64,000 nt of DNA from the NCBI RefSeq assembly GCF_019393635.1, contig NC_057861.1:90626827-90690826 (forward strand). Reading direction: 5' to 3'. Below the pieces are notes generated by a model. That model was given only the letters and a program-made list of their open reading frames with translations, was not told the origin of the DNA and ran no database searches. This document shows positions 33,869 to 44,001 of this stretch, piece by piece (position 1 is the stretch's first letter; each line of letters starts with the position of its first letter). The DNA comes from Dromiciops gliroides. Taxonomy: Eukaryota; Chordata; Mammalia; Microbiotheria; Microbiotheriidae. The translations under genes were made by a program, and so were the position numbers.

Positions 33869-35654
33869 CTTTGATTTTTTTTTGTTTTTTTTTTTAACTA
33901 TATACTTCATAGTCACCTTGCAATGTGGTTCTAAATATATTAAAATATTGACACAAATAAGCTCAGCCATTGATTATGTCAATTTCATTGAGTTTCTTTT
34001 CAAAGAAGGCTGCACTGAGCCTAGGTTGCCACTCTTAATTATGACAGACTGGTCTATGCTTTAGTGGAGGCTAATTCTAAGCTGAATTAAGGATGAAATC
34101 AGTAAAGTCTGTATTATATTAAACTGTAATTGGAAGAAAAACAACACTGTGAGCCTCTGGTTTTCTATAGCACAGAAAAGACCAAATACGACTTCTTCAA
34201 ACATCAGACCTGGTCTATATGTCTATATGTCCAGATCCAATTTCTAGAACACTTTATCCTTGGACCTCTGATCCACTACCATTGTTTCTATCATACTGTG
34301 TGTTAAAAAATATTTTGGGGTAGTTTTAAGGAGATGTTAGGCTGTGTATTGCTACTGTAAACCACAGGGAGTTTAGGCAATATTGTGTGCTATGGGAATA
34401 AGAGTAGAGGCTTTCCCTACTCTTTATTAAGTAAATTGACTAAAGTAACTAAGAGCATATTATAGATTAGAGTAAATAAAGCAATTTGACCAAATCATTG
34501 AGTGTCTTGCTTTCCTTGGAAGGCATATTCTTATTTTAGTCCCTCTTTTTCACATTATGCTTAGGTAGTGGTACTCAGGAAGTCAATAAAAGAACATCTC
34601 AAGTGAAATACAACCTTTAAAAGGTCAAAATGCATCTTTTAAAGGTAGACACATTAATAGTTACCAGAATTGCTATGGGCTGTTGATGAGCAGCATATTA
34701 ATTTATCATATATGATATCAACAGCTAATGCCAAGAAGAGAAAATCTTCAGTCTGCATTTGGGAAAATTAAAATTAATTCATGCACATTTACTAACTATT
34801 TTATGTTAATGTAGTTTGTTATACCATGAAATAATTAATCCACCTCTCCCAGAGGATTAGAGTTGGGAAAAAGTCCCTTTGGCAAGTTACAGTTGGTATG
34901 TTACATTGCTTCCTTTCTCTGTCTTTCTATCCTCTCAGTTTTTAGTTAGAAAGGACCTATTTCTTATTCATCATGGGAGACCAGAGGGGAAGTGAATATA
35001 AATTAATTTATTTAATTTCTCTAAACCTTGACATCTGGCATTAATAGTGTTCCCTCTTCTCCCCCCTACTGCTTTCTTCAGTAGAACTTTTCATATGCTT
35101 AAGGTAGAAATAACAACTTGATGCATGGATTGACTTTTTTTTTTCAGTGAAATGTAATTATAAAACTATAAATACTGGTTAATGCCCTTATTCAATGTAG
35201 TTCAATATAAATTTTCATGGCAAGAAAAACATCAATTGTGAGCATCTTCTCATAATTTTCTTCTTTTCCTCCCTAAATGATCATGTAAATTTTTAACATT
35301 TTATGATTGTAAACTCAATCATAAAAGGATAAACACTTTGATGATATAACTTTTTTTTTTCTCATGAAAAAAAAGACCAATGGCAGGAGTTAATTGAGGT
35401 CTCCTATTAGCTGGTCTTAGAGTCTTCCATCAACACCAACCCATTTCTAAGTGCAATCCAGTCCTGTTACCAGCTTCTATTTATAAGACATCATTAAGTT
35501 TTAGCCTGTGACCTGATCAGTAAGATTCCATTTCCAAATACCACGTTGGAAAGGTAATGCAAAATTTCAATAGAATTTCATTTGGGAACTGTAAGACTGA
35601 GGTGGCATCGATACATTAGTTTGCTCATCTAGAGAATAAAATAATATTTCCACA
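33869..35654. other. Long repeat-poor segment
   Basis: About 1.8 kb in which I recognise no repeat and no gene. The part 34600-34860 is a candidate conserved element, listed separately. A/T runs lie at 33883-33895, 35130-35145 and 35350-35375. Confidence 0.5.
34620..34860. promoter_or_regulatory. Candidate conserved non-coding block
   Basis: Repeat-free. Words such as 'cacattaatagttaccagaa', 'gctgttgatgagcagcatat', 'taatttatcatatatgatat', 'caacagctaatgccaagaag' and 'aaaattaattcatgcacatt' mix homeodomain cores with E-box-like and palindromic words (atcatatatgat). Inference only. Confidence 0.25.
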
Positions 35655-35785
35655 CAGGCCTAGTGGCAAAAAGAACATATTACTTGGAATCAAAAAGTCC
35701 TGACTTCAAATTCTACCTCTGATATATATAATCTATTCTACTATGGAAAAGTCTTTTAACCTCTCTAAGCCACAATTCTCTATTA
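35655..35785 (+). mobile_element. MIR fragment, sense
   Basis: 'aggcctagtggcaaaaagaa', 'gacttcaaattctacctctg' and 'ccacaattctctattactta'. Confidence 0.6.
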
Positions 35786-36195
35786 CTTACATGCAATGTT
35801 ATGTAAGAGTGGAGGGTATTTTCAAGTTGAAGGCATTTAAAACAGGTCTTTGATGTATTGATGTATAATGACCTTACATGATATTTTGAAGAAAATGTTT
35901 TATAAAGCAAAAAGTGTAATATAAATGTGAGTTATTTTTGTTATTATTGTTGTTATACTAATTCAGAAAGGAGTGTTAATCCATATTTTATAAATTAAAG
36001 GCTTCTTACAGTAAAGCTGAGATTCTCAAGCTTTCATCAATCTTTCATTTTTTAAAATAGCTATCTAATAGCACTGAATCAATAATTTTGGTTAATATAC
36101 TTTTGAGGGGGAATGATAAAGGGGGATGTAAATATATGTATATATGGCAGTACTAAAAATCTTTTTTTCCCCCTCAGTCCAATGAATGAACTCCA
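35786..36195. other. Unassigned non-coding sequence
   Basis: No gene or recognised repeat. Confidence 0.5.
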
Positions 36196-36199
36196 GAAT

Positions 36200-36392
36200 A
36201 TGAAAAACCTAGACAGCTAAGAAACAAAATTGAACCTGAATTCGGGAAGACCCAAGTTCAAAGCCAGCCTCAGACATTGGACCAACTGTCCAATCCTAGG
36301 GTTGTTGTGATGATTAATGGGCACGATGTTTGTAAAGAACTTCCCAAGTCTTAAAGCATTTCATAAGTGCTTCTTATTATTGGCATTGCTTT
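36200..36392 (+). mobile_element. MAR1-type SINE with internal deletion
   Basis: 'cctagacagctaagaaacaa', 'ttcaaagccagcctcagaca', then directly 'tcctagggttgttgtgatga' and 'aaagcatttcataagtgctt'. The CORE between the B box and the 3' part is lost. Confidence 0.65.
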
Positions 36393-36409
36393 TATTTTTA
36401 TAGGTTATG

Positions 36410-36506
36410 TCTCAATATATGTATATGTTTATATATATACACATGTACACATACACACACACACACATATATATATACACACACACACATATATGTGTGT
36501 GTTCTA
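36410..36506. repeat. TATG/CACA/TATA compound microsatellite
   Basis: Alternating purine-pyrimidine, with (AC)n blocks separated by atatat. Confidence 0.9.
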
Positions 36507-36659
36507 CAAGATGAAGGTGAGGAGAAAGTGCATTGATAATATGAAAACACACCTGGACAAAGTATGGAGTTGGGAATAATAGCAGGCCAATTTGAATATA
36601 ATTGAGAACATGTGAAGGACAGCAATATTTTTTAAAATTATGGTAAATTATGTAGGAGT

Positions 36660-37175
36660 CATATTGTGTACATCTTTATAATCTATTTTGGGAATTTTAT
36701 ATTTTGTTCTAGAGGTACTAGAGAGGCTTTGAAGGGTTTTTAAGCTGGAAGTAAAAATCACTTAGGAAGGGTATCATTTTGGCAGTTGAGTAAAGGTAGA
36801 TTAGGCAGAAAAGAGACAAGATTATAAGATCTAAATTAGGAAGCTATCACAGTTGTCCAGGTGAGAAGTTATGGAGTTATGAACTAGAGTCAAAGACTAG
36901 GGATGGGTAAGAAAAAGAGGGGCAGCAAATGCAAGAGATGTTCTGAATGTAGAATTAAAAATATTTCAGAACTGGATGGACATGGGAGGTGAGGGAATGG
37001 AAAAGTTAAGGAAAATTCTGGTATTACCAACTTGGAGGACTAAAAATTTATGGATGACCCCATGGAAAATGGTATCAAGGAATAAAAGTAGAGACACATG
37101 ATGTGAGTTTGAGGGGAGAGAAGGGTTAAGTCAGATGTCTCTAGATAGGTTAGATCTGAAACCATTTTTAGGCAT
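36660..37175 (-). mobile_element. L2 LINE fragment, antisense
   Basis: 'gttctagaggtactagagag', 'taggaagctatcacagttgt', 'ccaggtgagaagttatggag', 'caagagatgttctgaatgta', 'agaactggatggacatggga' and 'tgatgtgagtttgaggggag' follow the antisense L2 order. Confidence 0.65.
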
Positions 37176-37479
37176 TGGAAGATATTGAGAAATAGAAAGG
37201 AGGAGAAGATGTTTCTAAAGGTGACTTGAATCAGGAACTGTGATCAGGAACACAGGTACAACAGTTAGTTTGGGCAAGGAGAAGGGAGCTCACTTTTCTA
37301 GAGAGAACAAGGAGGAAAGTGTGCTTGAGGACAGAGGGTCTTTGAAGCATGGAAGAAGGGGAAAATGTGACTTCATGGAGGAAGAATCTCTGTTTTTTCC
37401 AAAGTAGTAATTATGGTAATTTTGAGAGTTACGGAGGTAGAGAAACCTCAGTAGCTTAAGGAGGGAAGATTTGGAAAAT

Positions 37480-38985
37480 AGCTCGCAGCAGCTGATGAGA
37501 ACAGTGGGATACTTAACTAAGAAAAATATAAAATATTTATTACATAACTGTGAGTGTACAGGTGAGATCAATAACTTAGATAAAGACATAGCTGGCAGGG
37601 TTATAGAATTTGCAAATGAGACAAAGCTAGGACAGATATCTGACATAGTGAATGACAGTAAAGTTAAAAAAAAGATATTGACAGACTAGAAAATTGGACT
37701 GAATCTAATAAAATGAACTTGAATAGAATTAAATGAAAATGTTACATTCGTGTGTTCAAGAAATTGGCTTTCTAAATACATAATTGGAGAGGCATGTTAG
37801 ATAGCAGTTCATACTTAAAAAAACAAAACAAACAAAACCAAAAAAACCCACAAGCCTTAGTGCTACAATAGATTGCAACTTCAATATGAATCAAAAGTGA
37901 AAATTTTTTCTGGAGGGGGCTGTTAGAGTTTGTGATTTCATCATTGTATAAAACTCTTGGTAAGGAAACTGTCAGCCACTTCAGATTGGCAACTGCTCTG
38001 CTCCTTATTCTTAGAGAGTTAACTAGTGAATTCTCCCAGTATCAAACAGTATGCACATGATTTTTGGGCTTTGAAGCTAGCCCTTTAGCAACTATGTAGC
38101 AGCCAAAAAAGTTAATACACTCTTGGACTGCCTTAAGGGAAACAGGCTCCAAGCATAGAGAAGGAAGTGATAATATGGTAAGTTTCATTCATCAGATCAC
38201 ATTTGAAATATTGTGTTCAGTCCAAAGCTATACATTTTAGAAAGGCTGCTGAGAAAATGAGGAGTTTTGTCTAAATAAAGATAGTTCAAATGGTGAAGGG
38301 CTTTGAGTTTATGGTATATGAGGATCATTTCAATGAATGAATGAAGTAAAAGGATTAATTAAGCAGTTTTATTGTGCCAGGAATTGTGATAAGTGCTTGG
38401 GGATATCACTGCAAGCAAGCAAAACAGCCCCAGATCTCATCCTAAAAGAGGAAGTCAATACATATGGACTATCTGGTGTTAAATAGGGGCAAAGGAGATG
38501 ATGAGGGCTCAAAGATATACCTTAGGAATGGCCAAATTATGTTCTGGTGGGCCTGAAAACACCAAACAAAATAAAGTGAATGCTCACCAATCAGTGCTCA
38601 GTGCCTCAGGGCTATGAGTCTAAGTTCCTATAACAAGAGGAAGAGGTTGGAGTTTAGGCAGCAAATATCACCTCTAGTTGCTTAGAAAGTAATGTCATAG
38701 GCCTGGAACCAGGACGGTTTAAAGGAAAGGCTGAGGGAAGCAGGATTAGACTTATTCTTTTTGGACCCAGAGGATGATATGAGGAACAGTGTGTTGACAT
38801 TGCCAAGGTAAGAGTACATATATGATGACAAGAAACACTTCTGAAGAGTTAGAAATGCCCATAAGTAGACTGGGATGACCAAGAGAGACATGAGTTTTTC
38901 CTCACTAGAGGTTTCAAGCAAAAGCCAGATGATCCTTTATCAGGTAGGTTTTGAAAGGCAAAGCCATAATCCTTTTTTCCAATAG
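37480..38985 (+). mobile_element. CR1/L3 LINE, 3' half of the RT frame, interrupted
   Basis: The sense frame at 37540-37689 reads 'INNLDKDIAGRVIEFANETK' followed by 'LGQISDIVNDSKV', the decayed form of the CR1/L3 'FADDTKLG' catalytic block. Further landmarks: 'ggactgaatctaataaaatg' (37697), 'agatagcagttcatactta' (37800), 'gcagccaaaaaagttaatac' (38100), 'gaaatattgtgttcagtcca' (38203), and 'ggtttcaagcaaaagccaga' (38910), which is the 3' end motif. 38330-38480 is an L2-like insertion. Not coding. Confidence 0.75.
38330..38480 (-). mobile_element. L2-like fragment inside the CR1/L3 copy
   Basis: 'ttattgtgccaggaattgtg', 'ataagtgcttggggatatca' and 'ccagatctcatcctaaaaga' follow the antisense L2 order. 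Confidence 0.5.
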
Positions 38986-39257
38986 GAAACTGAAGCAAGG
39001 ATGAATCATTATTATTATGGGAGTGGGACAAGGCACAGTGGTCCTGAGGGCAGGCTGAAGAGGAAAAGGAAGGTTAAATTGCAAAGAGAGCAGCTCTGCT
39101 ATAAGTTTAGATGTTCTCAGAGGGAGTATACCATTGTCCAAGGAGTAAGGTTGGGGGTGGGGTGGGATGACACCTTTCAACTCTAGAGTTCTCAAAATGG
39201 AAATGGGAAGGCAGATGTTGCAGTGGGAAGGAAACACAGAAGTGTCCCTTCCTGGGG
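38986..39257. other. Unassigned non-coding sequence
   Basis: Purine-rich, no gene recognised. Confidence 0.4.
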
Positions 39258-39271
39258 CAGTAATGCCCTTC

Positions 39272-39422
39272 TTTTTTTTTTTTTTTTTTTTGGTGAGGCA
39301 ATTGGGGTTAAGTGACTTACCCAGGGTCACACAGCTAGTGTTAAGTGTCTGAAGCCGGATTTGAACTCAGGTACTCCTGAATCCAGGGCCAGTGCTCTAT
39401 CCACTGTGCCACCTAGCTGCCC
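39272..39422 (-). mobile_element. tRNA-derived marsupial SINE with target duplication
   Basis: An antisense copy with a 19-base T tail. Direct repeats CAGTAATGCCCTTC at 39258-39271 and CAGTAATGCACTTC at 39423-39436 differ at one base. Confidence 0.93.
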
Positions 39423-39436
39423 CAGTAATGCACTTC

Positions 39437-40499
39437 AAATGAGGAGGTTTCCCTTCCAGCCACAAAATGTCAGGGCCTTTGGACAAAGACCTTTATGCCC
39501 TATTCTAGTCATAGCCCTGGTAGTCAGAACTGTTGCTGAGGCAAGGGTTTGACCAGAAATCCTTTGGATTTCTTCCATCTTGGAGGTCCTGTGAGTCTGT
39601 GATTTTGTGACAAGATCTCTTGAGTCTTTTCTCACTCTAATGCTCAAGAATTCTTGGGTTTTATGTTGCTTCCAGCTCTGACAAGGTGTGATCCTTCCCA
39701 GTTATGTTTACCAACAGCTTTAGTTATGCACTGGGCAGTTTAACTTTCCTGGGGATAGAGTGCTGGTCTTCAATTGCATGTCTGAAATATGACAGTTTAA
39801 GACAAAGCCAGAGGCAGACATCGTCAACTAAATGGGCTTGAGATTTTAGAAGTGAATGTATCAGACAAGCTACAACAGGCAGTCAATCTATGAACTTATA
39901 ACTCAGAGTGCCTCAAGTGCTAAAGACAGTGGATGTCAAGTGTTCAAAACTGACTTCATGTCAGTCCTTATCATTGACCAAGCACATTAACATTATCCTG
40001 TGTCTATATCCACAAAACAAAGGTTATTTAACTTTGACTTCTATATTGCTGAACCATCAGCTTTCCTGTTCTCCTAATTGTCCAGTTTTTCTCTAACAGA
40101 GGGCATTGAACTATATCTAGATAGAGATCTGGGATGTGATGCTAAAGAAAGACTCTGCATTAATTGATTTCTTGGACTTTGGGGGTGGGATTCAATAATT
40201 AACTTGCCATCAACTCCTTCCTCCCTGTGAATTCAGTGTCTACTTATTAGGAATATTTTCTTTTTCTGTGAAGAGACCCCCCCCCCCTTCCCAGTTATGC
40301 TATTCTCAGAACCTTCTGAGAATTGACCAATAAACCATTGCATTAAACTGAATCTCACTTATTAAAACAAGCATGACTCCACTGGTATGTTAGCAATAAG
40401 ACATTGTCATTTTGTGTGCATTTTAAAACACATGAACTTTAGGGCAAATGTCTGGTTCGACACAAGCATTCAAATTGGTCAAAATGATTTGAAATTGTA
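39437..40499. other. Unassigned non-coding sequence
   Basis: No gene or recognised repeat. A C run lies at 40277-40287. Confidence 0.5.
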
Positions 40500-40625
40500 G
40501 TGTCACAAAATTGAAAAAGACTGAAAAGATCATGTAGTTCAATCCATAATTGAACTGAAATACTCTCCAACATCCTTAACATAGGCCTTTTGCTGCCTCT
40601 TGGAGACCTACAGTAATGGAGAATA
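40500..40625 (-). mobile_element. CR1/L3 3' end trace, antisense
   Basis: 'gatcatgtagttcaatccat', 'ctccaacatccttaacatag' and 'tgctgcctcttggagaccta'. Confidence 0.4.
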
Positions 40626-40639
40626 TCCTTTACACCATG

Positions 40640-40862
40640 AACTTATAACCTTTTTTGGGTCACGGACCACTTTGGCATTCTGGTAGATTATGGACCTTTT
40701 CTCCTAATGATGTTTTTTTTTTAAATTGAATTACAAGCTTAATTTCAGTCCAAAGTTAGTGAAAATAAATATGTATTTATTTTTCCATCCAAGGTCATGT
40801 ACCCCAAGAAATTTATCCATGGACCCTTTGCAAATCTGTGTACTTCAGCTTAAGAGCCCTTG
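40640..40862. mobile_element. hAT-like MITE
   Basis: 'ttataaccttttttgggtca', 'ggaccactttggcattctgg', 'attatggaccttttctccta', an AT-rich middle, 'atttatccatggaccctttg' and 'agcttaagagcccttgctc'. The two halves are partly inverted ('ggacc' cores, cttaag/ttata ends), and it is kin to 21113-21245. Confidence 0.55.
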
Positions 40863-41029
40863 CTCCATAACATCGCTGAAAAAATGGGTATGCTTGGAGA
40901 CTTGTAATGGGAAGCCACTTCCTTTTAATATAGTACCTTTTGCTTTTGGATAGATTCATCAATTGAGAATGTACTTCTTATTAATAATTCTCAAGACATA
41001 GACTCCTACACATTTCTTCAAAGAGTAAT

Positions 41030-41272
41030 GATTAAACATCTATTCTGTGTCAGGCATTGTTCAAAGTACTGGCCAGAATAAAACAATCCAATCCCTGTCT
41101 TCTAGGAGTTTATGGTCTAGCCTGGGGGAGACCATACAAGACAATGCACATATGCACACATATGCATGTATATGTATATATGGAGAGAGAGAGAGAGAGC
41201 CAGAGAGAGCCAGAGAGAGCCAGAGAGAGCCAGAGAGCCAGAGAGAGCCAGAGAGGAGACATACAGACAGAC

Positions 41273-41308
<36 letters not shown>

Positions 41309-41382
41309 CGCCAGAGAGCACCAGAGAGAGCCAGAGAGAGCCAGAGAGCCAGAGAGAAGAGCCAGAGAGACAGAGAGGAGAC

Positions 41383-41453
<71 letters not shown>

Positions 41454-41483
41454 AAGGAAGGAAGGAAGGAAGGAAGGAAGGAA

Positions 41484-41561
<78 letters not shown>

Positions 41562-41985
41562 AGAGAGAGAGAACATACACACAACAGCTACAAGATGATT
41601 GAGGGAGGGTAACAGCTAAGGACTTCAGGAAAGCCTCATGTAGAAGGTGGCACTTGATGAGTAGTGAGGGAAAGTGGGGATTCTATGAGAAGGCTAGTAT
41701 ATTTCAGGTATGGGAGGCAGCCAATGCAAAGGCACAAAGTTTGGGAAAAGAAATATTATGCATGAAGAATAATAATATGTATAGTTTAGTTGAATCATAA
41801 CATGAAGGGAATGATGTGCAACAAAGTTGGAAAGGTAGATTGAAGCCAGAATGAAGGGATCTAAATGCCAGATAGGGGAAGTTGTACTGGATTCCAGTAG
41901 CATTAGGAAGTCACTGGAGTTTGTTTAAAGGGGAGTGACATGGAGAAGGGTAATGGTGGGAGTAAATCAGGCTTTCAGGTAATTC
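41030..41985 (-). mobile_element. L2 LINE, antisense, split by a giant microsatellite
   Basis: The left part 41035-41150 ('tctgtgtcaggcattgttca', 'ccctgtcttctaggagttta') and the right part 41590-41985 ('gtggcacttgatgagtagtg', 'cagccaatgcaaaggcacaa', 'aaagttggaaaggtagattg', 'tctaaatgccagataggg', 'gtcactggagtttgtttaaa') are consecutive antisense L2 segments. Confidence 0.75.
41176..41572. repeat. Composite GA / AGCCAGAG / GGAA / GAAA microsatellite
   Basis: Four zones in order: (GA)n with 8-10-base 'agagccagag' units (41178-41380), pure (GA)n (about 41390-41450), (GGAA)n (about 41453-41487) and (GAAA)n (about 41488-41560). Nearly all purine over about 400 bases. Long Arg/Glu/Lys and Leu/Ser frames on both strands are artefacts. 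Purity of the last zones points to recent slippage. Confidence 0.97.
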
Positions 41986-41999
41986 AGATCAGACAAGTA

Positions 42000-42067
42000 G
42001 GTGGTATAGTGGATAGAGTAATAGGCTTTGAGTCAGGAAGATCTGAGCTATAAAAAAGTTGAAGGTA

Positions 42068-42070
<3 letters not shown>
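42000..42070 (+). mobile_element. MAR1/SINE head fragment
   Basis: 'gtggtatagtggatagagta' and 'tttgagtcaggaagatctga' give a tRNA-like head cut off by the (CT)n tract. Confidence 0.6.

Positions 42071-42128
<58 letters not shown>
42071..42128. repeat. (CT)n microsatellite
   Basis: About 27 perfect CT units. 'gaaggtactgactct' occurs on both sides (42060 and 42134), so the tract sits inside a short direct repeat. Confidence 0.97.
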
Positions 42129-42129
<1 letters not shown>

Positions 42130-42131
<2 letters not shown>

Positions 42132-42302
42132 GAAGGTACTGACTCTTGTAGTAAGAGGTTCCTTCTTCCTCATTGGAGAATTTCAAACAAAGACTAGATG
42201 ACCATTTGTTGAGTACACTGTAACAGAGGTTCATGCTAAGGTAGAGGTTGGACAAGCTGGATATTGAGATAATGTAAATCTCTGTAATTCTGTTATCCTG
42301 TG
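42130..42302 (+). mobile_element. CR1/L3 LINE 3' end
   Basis: 'ttgtagtaagaggttccttc', 'aagactagatgaccatttgt', 'tgagtacactgtaacagagg' and 'tctctgtaattctgttatcc' give the sense 3' end, matching 51150-51340. Confidence 0.65.
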
Positions 42303-42612
42303 ACCAAATGAAAAACTAAATTAAAAAATACTTCTGTCCAAGATATTCTGCTTCAAGAACTAGATAACATGCTTTCTCTCATTCAAGCCACTAATCTATT
42401 ATCAAAGTAAATGGCAAGTGAAACTTAATGTGATCCTGTTAAATTTTATTCAAAACCTTTTTATTAAGCACTTATCATGTACAAAAACCCTCTGTTTATT
42501 CATGAGAAGAAGCATGGTACACTGTAATGAGACCTGGGATGGTACAAGAGAACCTACCTGACTTTTCTACTTGCTACCTTTATTGAGGCATTCACTACCG
42601 TGCTCACACATA
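42303..42612. other. Unassigned non-coding sequence
   Basis: No gene or secure repeat. Confidence 0.45.
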
Positions 42613-42692
42613 CAGGTTTTTTTGTTTTGTTTTGTTTTGTTTTGTTTTGTTTTGTTTTGTTTTGTTTTGTTTTGTTTTGTTGTTGTTGTTTC
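42613..42692. repeat. (TTTTG)n microsatellite
   Basis: About 13 pentanucleotide units followed by (TTG)n. No neighbouring SINE body is visible to explain it as a tail. Confidence 0.95.
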
Positions 42693-42874
42693 TGTTTTTT
42701 GCCTATAATGCAGAGAATTAGACTAGATGCAACTAAGATTCCCTTCTATCTGTTGATGCATAATCTTTTGAGCTTATTTATGTATTAAGGGGAAAGATAT
42801 AAAAAAAGTCTTGGTCCAAAGGAATTTTCAATCTAAAGAAGGGAAAATATAAAAAAAGAGAAAAGGTATAGTGG

Positions 42875-43062
42875 CATAGGTCCATGGGAGACACAGACAA
42901 ATTATTATGAGCAGTACAGGGAAAAAAGGAATACTTTCACCTGTAAAATTTAGTGACAACTTCATAAAATAGGTATAATTAATGTTGGACCTTAAAGTAA
43001 CAATCCATGGGATATTAATTCAATAGGGCATACATATATTTAACACCAATTGACAAATGGAA
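42875..43062 (+). repeat. Direct repeat, copy 1 (188 bp)
   Basis: From 'cataggtccatgggagacac' to 'ttgacaaatggaa'. Copy 2 is at 44495-44681. By eye about four substitutions and one base of length in an A run separate them (roughly 97-98 percent identical). Copy 1 lies in continuous antisense L2 context: 43063-43140 carries on with 'catgagcaaaagaattagga', so this copy is probably the original. Confidence 0.92.
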
Positions 43063-43403
43063 ATAGGGTAGTCAGGATAATATTCTAGTCATGGAAATTG
43101 CATGAGCAAAAGAATTAGGAGATGGCAAAATGATAATAAGGAATAGATAGTATTCTCTGTAAAAAGAAGGGGTTGGACTAGAATATCTCTAGGTTACAAC
43201 TCTAAATATGATATTATGATCCTGTTACATTGGAATGAGGACTATTTGAAAAGATATTTTGTAAGATAAGACTGGAGCTCTTTTTGGTAGTCTGTCCAAG
43301 ATAGCTCAGCTGAAAGATAAGAAAGCCAAGCAATCCACTTGGAAGTTTAATCTTGACCTTACTCATCCAGTTGAAAATGGAATCTTTGATTCTGGAAATT
43401 TTG

Positions 43404-43471
43404 GTACCTTCCCTAGTGAATATCTAGGGTTACCTTCCCTATTGTATTTTTTCTTTACTTTTCAAAAATAG
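43404..43471 (+). other. 68-nt GT...AG segment retained in the RPL22L1 retrocopy
   Basis: It starts GTACCT right after the G that begins the Glu codon, and ends in a pyrimidine-rich run and TAG before 'gatcaattc' (the copy after the SINE reads 'agcagttc'). This is what an intron, or the last part of one left by an upstream alternative acceptor, would look like. 'taccttccct' occurs twice inside it. Confidence 0.55.
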
Positions 43472-43482
43472 GATCAATTCTT

Positions 43483-43633
43483 TTTTGTTTTGTTTTTGCA
43501 GGACAATGGGGGTATAGTGACTTGCCCAGGGTCACATAGGTAGTAAGGCTCAAGGGTCTAAGGCTGGATTTGAAATCAGGTCCTCCTGAATCCAGGGCCG
43601 CTGCTTTATCCACTGTGCTACCTAGCTGCCCCC
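43483..43633 (-). mobile_element. tRNA-derived marsupial SINE inside the RPL22L1 retrocopy
   Basis: Antisense: 'ttgcaggacaatgggggtat', 'cccagggtcacataggtag', 'ccactgtgctacctagctgc'. It is flanked by diverged copies of the EQFL codons, so it postdates the retrocopy. Confidence 0.9.
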
Positions 43634-43885
43634 AGAGCAGTTCTTGAAGGAGAAAGTTAAAGTCAATGGAAAAACAGGAAACCTAGAGGATGTTCATGTT
43701 GAATGCTTCAAGAATAAGATCACAGTTGTGTCTGATAAACAGTTCTCTAAAAGATACTTACAATATCTTATCAAGAAATATCTCAAAGTGAATAGTCATC
43801 ATGAATGGCTTTATGTGGTTGCATCAGACAAGGAAACTTAAAAACTTTGTTATTTCTAGATTAGTCAAGATGAGAAGGTTCTGAA

Positions 43886-44001
43886 TATTTTTTGAGTATC
43901 ATAAAATTAATTTAAGCAAGAATCCATCTTTTGACATGATCTGTAATACAGTCATTTAAATATATAGCAGTCTTATATTATCCATATTTCCATATACTTA
44001 A
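43886..44001. other. Junction between two retrocopies
   Basis: About 115 bases between the RPL22L1 and NDUFB4 coding remnants, probably their eroded 3' UTRs. No clean poly-A run is left. Confidence 0.4.

Larger units (their letters stand above)
43290..43885 (+). pseudogene. RPL22L1: RPL22L1 retrocopy, semi-processed, split by a SINE
   Basis: RPL22L1 (eL22-like) is the paralogue of ribosomal protein eL22, about 122 residues. Codons 1-34 are at 43301-43402: ATG has become ATA, then 'LKDKKAKQSTWKFNLDLTHP' and 'VENGIFDSGNF'. A 68-base segment (43404-43471) beginning GT and ending TTTTCAAAAATAG interrupts exactly between F and E. Next comes a SINE (about 43483-43633) with a diverged target duplication (gatcaattctt / agcagttctt), then '[17 protein letters not shown]' from 43635, '[20 protein letters not shown]' and 'VVASDKET'. 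It then has a stop at 43839-43841 and another at 43857-43859 (both where the parent has sense codons), with ISQDE still readable. One codon is missing after NL. 'KVNGKTGNL' and 'ASDKET' fit RPL22L1 better than RPL22. Dead, but informative because of the retained segment. Confidence 0.92.

Noticed and set aside
41047-41612. Long open frames (148-183 codons) on both strands rich in Arg/Glu or Leu/Ser
   Set aside because: They are translations of the GA/GGAA/GAAA microsatellite. No domain and no conserved start.
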